From Paenibacillus pasadenensis (GTDB taxonomy: Bacteria; Bacillota; Bacilli; Paenibacillales; Paenibacillaceae), in contig NZ_JAMBOT010000016.1 in assembly GCF_023715725.1 (NCBI RefSeq), positions 33,655-97,654 of the forward strand: a stretch of 64,000 nt of DNA, in the 5' to 3' direction. The stretch's first letter is position 1; every line of letters starts with the position of its first letter. A model generated the notes under the pieces. That model did not search any database, was not told where the DNA came from, and saw only the letters and a list, made by a program, of their open reading frames with translations. Both the position numbers and the translations under genes were made by a program. Positions 61,327-64,000 of this stretch are shown here, one piece after another.

Positions 61327-61368
61327 TTGACACACCGGGTTCAATTGCATATAATCTTGCAATATAAT
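61327..61368 (+). promoter_or_regulatory. Consensus SigA promoter of greA with a second -10
   Basis: TTGACA (61327-61332), a 17-base spacer and TATAAT (61350-61355) match the SigA consensus exactly. A second TATAAT lies at 61363-61368, within a 13-base direct repeat (ATATAATCTTGC, then ATATAATCCTGC). The greA start is 120 bases beyond. Confidence 0.9.
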
Positions 61369-61488
61369 CCTGCACCGACTGTTCCTGGGGTCGGCCTTAC
61401 CGAGCCTTTCTGCCGGGCAACCCCTTTATTTTCTGAAATATCCTTCAGCAGGGTACAAGCAAATATGCCACGACAGGAGACATCGGCT

Positions 61489-61965
61489 ATGAGTGACAAA
61501 GAAGTGATTCTGACTCAGGACGGACTCAAGAAGCTTGAAGAGGAACTGGAGAATCTCAAATCGGTCAAACGCCGTGAAGTGGCCGAGCGGATTAAAGTTG
61601 CCATCGGTTATGGCGACATCAGTGAGAACTCCGAGTATGAGGATGCCAAAAATGAGCAGGCTTTCATTGAAGGGCGCATCATCACCCTGGAAAAAATGCT
61701 TCGCAACGCCCGCATTATTAATAACGACGATATCGCTGTCGACACCGTAAGTGTCGGCTCCATTGTAACGGTAGAAGATCTTGAGCTTGGAGATACGATG
61801 GAGTACACCATCGTCGGCACCGCGGAGTCCGATCCGCTGCAGAATAAAATCTCCAACGAAAGCCCTCTCGGCCGAGCCATTCTTGGCAAGAAAAAAGGAA
61901 CGACAGTGGAAGTCAGCGTTCCTGCCGGAGCAATCCAATACAGAATCGTCGACATTAAGAAGTAG
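61489..61965 (+). CDS. greA: Transcript cleavage factor GreA
   Basis: A 158-residue factor: N-terminal coiled coil (LKKLEEELENLKSVKRREVA) with the acidic tip GDISENSEYEDAKNEQ, and C-terminal FKBP-like domain (SPLGRAILGKKKGTTVEVSVPAG). It rescues backtracked RNA polymerase. ATG 61489 follows AGGAGA; the upstream frame continues without family similarity. In B. subtilis greA is elsewhere. Confidence 0.95.
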   Translation: MSDKEVILTQDGLKKLEEELENLKSVKRREVAERIKVAIGYGDISENSEYEDAKNEQAFIEGRIITLEKMLRNARIINNDDIAVDTVSVGSIVTVEDLELGDTMEYTIVGTAESDPLQNKISNESPLGRAILGKKKGTTVEVSVPAGAIQYRIVDIKK

Positions 61966-62000
61966 GGCACAGGCAACGCGACAACCAAACGGCGAGTTTG

Positions 62001-62027
62001 AAGCTTCCTTTTATAGGGAGCTTTTTT
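62001..62027 (+). terminator. Terminator of greA
   Basis: AAGCT-t-CC-ttttata-GG-g-AGCTT followed by TTTTT. Confidence 0.8.
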
Positions 62028-62064
62028 AAAATATAAGCGGGTATCATGCTTAGCTTATATTCAC

Positions 62065-62123
62065 GGAATGAAACGTGCTGCGCCAGTAAGGACGGCAGCA
62101 GCCGTTTCACCTTGCGGCTAAGG
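62065..62123 (+). ncRNA. Two-hairpin element, copy 2 (leader of lysS)
   Basis: Stem 1: outer GAAACG (62070-62075) with CGTTTC (62103-62108), inner GCTGC (62077-62081) with GCAGC (62095-62099). Stem 2: CCTT-gcggct-AAGG (62110-62123). Copy 1 at 35681 has the same layout and the conserved GGAATGAA and CACCTTGCGGC. It ends ten bases before the lysS SD. It lacks the T-box sequence, so it is not a T-box leader. Confidence 0.5.
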
Positions 62124-62149
62124 GCAACGAATAAGGAGATGAATGGGAA

Positions 62150-63661
62150 TTGAATCAGGAAAACGGCACATTGGAAGCACAGGAACAAGACTTAAGCGAA
62201 CTGCTGCGCATTAGAAGGGCTAAGCTCGACGAGCTTCGCGATCTCGGCGTTGATCCGTTTGGCTCCAAGTTCGAGCGCAGTACGACGGCAGGCGCAATTT
62301 CTACGGAGTTCGGAGAATTCAGTAAAGAAGAGCTGGAAGAGAAAAGCGCAGAGGTGCGCATTGCGGGCCGCATTATGCAAAAGCGCGGTATGGGTAAGGC
62401 GTCCTTCGCTCATATCCAGGACCTTACCGGCCGCATTCAGATCTACGTTCGCCAGGACACGGTGGAAACATCGCAATATCAGGCGTTTGATTTGCTTGAT
62501 ATCGGCGATATCGTCGGCGTATCCGGCACCGTGTTCAAGACAAAAACCGGCGAAATCTCCGTAAAAGCCAAAGAAGTAACTGTGCTTAGCAAGTCTCTGC
62601 TACCGCTGCCGGACAAGTTCCATGGCCTCAAGGACGTGGAGCAGCGCTACCGCCAGCGTTATGTCGACCTGATTACGAATCCCGATGTGCAGCAAACGTT
62701 CATTCTCCGTTCCCGCATCATTCAATCGATGCGCCGTTATCTGGATTCACTCGGCTACCTGGAAGTAGAAACGCCGACACTGCATGCGATTGCAGGCGGC
62801 GCGGCGGCTCGTCCGTTCATTACGCATCATAATGCGCTGGACATGCAGCTGTACATGCGGATCGCAATCGAGCTGCATTTGAAACGTCTAATAGTAGGCG
62901 GCCTTGAGAAGGTATACGAGATTGGACGCGTTTACCGCAATGAGGGAATGAGCACGCGCCATAATCCTGAGTTTACGATGATCGAGCTGTACGAGGCTTA
63001 TGCGGACTACAAGGACATTATGTCGCTCACCGAGAATCTGATTGCTCATATCGCGCAAGAGGTTCACGGCAGCACGGTCGTTCAATACCAAGGCCAGGAG
63101 GTCAATCTGACTGTTCCTTGGCGCCGTGTTTCTATGATGGAGCTTATTAAGGATGCAACAGGAGTCGACTTTACGGAACAGCTTACCTTGGAGGATGCGC
63201 AGCGTCTCGCCAAAGAGCATAAAGTGCCGGTAGAGCCGCACATGACCTATGGACATATCGTCAATGCATTCTTTGAGCAGTTCGTCGAGCATACGCTTGT
63301 TCAGCCTACATTTGTAACGGGACATCCGGTCGACATCTCGCCGCTGGCAAAAAAGAACGATCTGGACCCAAGGTTCACGGACCGTTTTGAGCTGTTCATC
63401 GTATCTCGTGAGCATGCCAATGCGTTTACGGAGCTCAATGATCCGATTGACCAGCGTCAACGCTTTGAAGCTCAGCTCGTAGAAAAAGAAGCGGGCAACG
63501 ACGAAGCGCATGAAATGGACGAAGATTTCATTCGCGCGCTGGAGTACGGTATGCCGCCTACCGGCGGACTTGGCATCGGTATCGACCGTCTTGTCATGCT
63601 GCTGACCGATTCGCCGTCGATCCGCGACGTGCTGCTTTTCCCTCATATGAGAAACGAATAG
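62150..63661 (+). CDS. lysS: Lysyl-tRNA synthetase, class II
   Basis: A 503-residue enzyme from TTG 62150 with AAGGAG 11 bases upstream (no ATG in frame nearby). N-terminal OB-fold anticodon-binding domain about 60-150 (VRIAGRIMQKRGMGKASFAH). Class II motifs: motif 2 VYRNEGMSTRHNPEFTMIE and motif 3 GLGIGIDRLVMLL. It charges tRNA-Lys. Position before the rRNA operon is as in B. subtilis. Confidence 0.96.
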   Translation: MNQENGTLEAQEQDLSELLRIRRAKLDELRDLGVDPFGSKFERSTTAGAISTEFGEFSKEELEEKSAEVRIAGRIMQKRGMGKASFAHIQDLTGRIQIYVRQDTVETSQYQAFDLLDIGDIVGVSGTVFKTKTGEISVKAKEVTVLSKSLLPLPDKFHGLKDVEQRYRQRYVDLITNPDVQQTFILRSRIIQSMRRYLDSLGYLEVETPTLHAIAGGAAARPFITHHNALDMQLYMRIAIELHLKRLIVGGLEKVYEIGRVYRNEGMSTRHNPEFTMIELYEAYADYKDIMSLTENLIAHIAQEVHGSTVVQYQGQEVNLTVPWRRVSMMELIKDATGVDFTEQLTLEDAQRLAKEHKVPVEPHMTYGHIVNAFFEQFVEHTLVQPTFVTGHPVDISPLAKKNDLDPRFTDRFELFIVSREHANAFTELNDPIDQRQRFEAQLVEKEAGNDEAHEMDEDFIRALEYGMPPTGGLGIGIDRLVMLLTDSPSIRDVLLFPHMRNE

Positions 63662-63668
63662 ATTGATG

Positions 63669-63700
63669 ACCGCGCCAGCATTAGAGCTGGCGCGGTTTTA
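63669..63700 (+). terminator. Terminator of lysS
   Basis: ACCGCGCCAGC-attaga-GCTGGCGCGGT followed by TTTAGTTTT; 11-bp perfect stem. Confidence 0.9.
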
Positions 63701-63806
63701 GTTTTATCGGACGATATGAAAAGGCAGTTCGTGAGCGCCGTGTTTATACAATAAATGCACTCCAGAAAGATCAAATAAAAAAGGTGAAATTAATTTAAAA
63801 AAAGAC

Positions 63807-63836
63807 TTGCATCTGTATAGGCGGGCGTGATATATT
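63807..63836 (+). promoter_or_regulatory. rRNA operon promoter and leader
   Basis: TTGCAT (63807-63812), an 18-base spacer and TATATT (63831-63836), preceded by an A/T-rich stretch (63772-63803) like an UP element. Downstream TTGTTCTTTGAAAACTGAAC (63887-63906) is the Firmicute rRNA leader signature around the boxA antitermination signal. Confidence 0.75.
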
Positions 63837-63952
63837 ATCTAAGTCGCCGCTGAGAGGCACGACGATGTGAAGCAATAAAGCGAATTTGTTCTTTGAAAAC
63901 TGAACAACGAGTGAAGCAAGTCAACGTTATAAATGAGCAAGTCGAACAACCC

Positions 63953-64000
63953 TTTATGGAGAGTTTGATCCTGGCTCAGGACGAACGCTGGCGGCGTGCC
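63953..64000 (+). rRNA. rrs: 16S ribosomal RNA, 5' end only
   Basis: The sequence from about 63953 carries GAGTTTGATCCTGGCTCAG (universal 27F site, 63961-63979) and GACGAACGCTGGCGGCGTGC, the Firmicute-type 16S start. Only the first 48 or so bases are in the window. The exact 5' end is uncertain by a few bases. Confidence 0.97.

Noticed and set aside
62028..62149. T-box leader upstream of lysS
   Set aside because: No AGGGTGG T-box bulge, specifier stem or terminator is present; the segment instead matches the element at 35681.

Overview
The window is a chromosomal segment of an endospore-forming Firmicute, most probably Paenibacillus or a close Paenibacillaceae relative. This rests on gene order: spoVT, yabM-like flippase, mazG, HU, rqcP, yabP, yabQ, divIC, yabR, spoIIE, yabS, yabT, tilS, hprT, ftsH, nadABC, coaX, hslO, cysK, the pab/fol operon, dusB, greA, lysS and an rRNA operon. 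This is the Bacillales block to the right of the origin, with Paenibacillus-like departures: HU before rqcP, nad genes after ftsH, and greA before lysS. No phage, transposase or CRISPR was seen.

Region by region. 1-990 holds the end of a urea ABC transporter operon (urtD, urtE). 1281-10691 is the sporulation and cell-division block, interrupted by a 51-bp tandem repeat array (5321-5700). 10800-26923 is a large insertion relative to the Bacillus subtilis order. It is a complete type IV pilus locus: two minor pilins, a PilX-like protein, PilB, PilT, PilC, a major-type pilin, a prepilin peptidase, a fused PilM-PilN and PilO. A 1406-residue secreted DUF5057/Ig-like protein is encoded on the opposite strand inside it. 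27369-39618 runs spoIIE to hprT and carries a small low-GC accessory patch (31546-32300), a GntR/YtrA-type regulator with an ABC exporter, and a namA-type oxidoreductase. 39808-47042 holds ftsH and a nupNOPQ-type nucleoside uptake operon. 47385-51638 is NAD and CoA synthesis (nadA, nadB, nadC, coaX). 51887-63661 runs hslO, a PpiC foldase, cysK, folate synthesis (pabB, pabA, pabC, folP, folB, folK), yazB, dusB, greA and lysS. The window ends 48 bases into a 16S rRNA gene.

The most interesting material is regulatory or accessory. The two pilus transcription units share a promoter-like motif with identical internal spacing. The three minor pilus proteins each carry a small cysteine-pair loop. 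PilM and PilN, normally two proteins that bind each other, are one polypeptide. A 45-nt near-perfect hairpin buries the ribosome binding site of yabP. Two copies of a two-hairpin element with compensatory base changes lie upstream of yabS and lysS and may be a structured RNA or a dispersed repeat. Three separate families of short intergenic repeats are present. All functional statements are from reading sequence and family knowledge; no database search was run.
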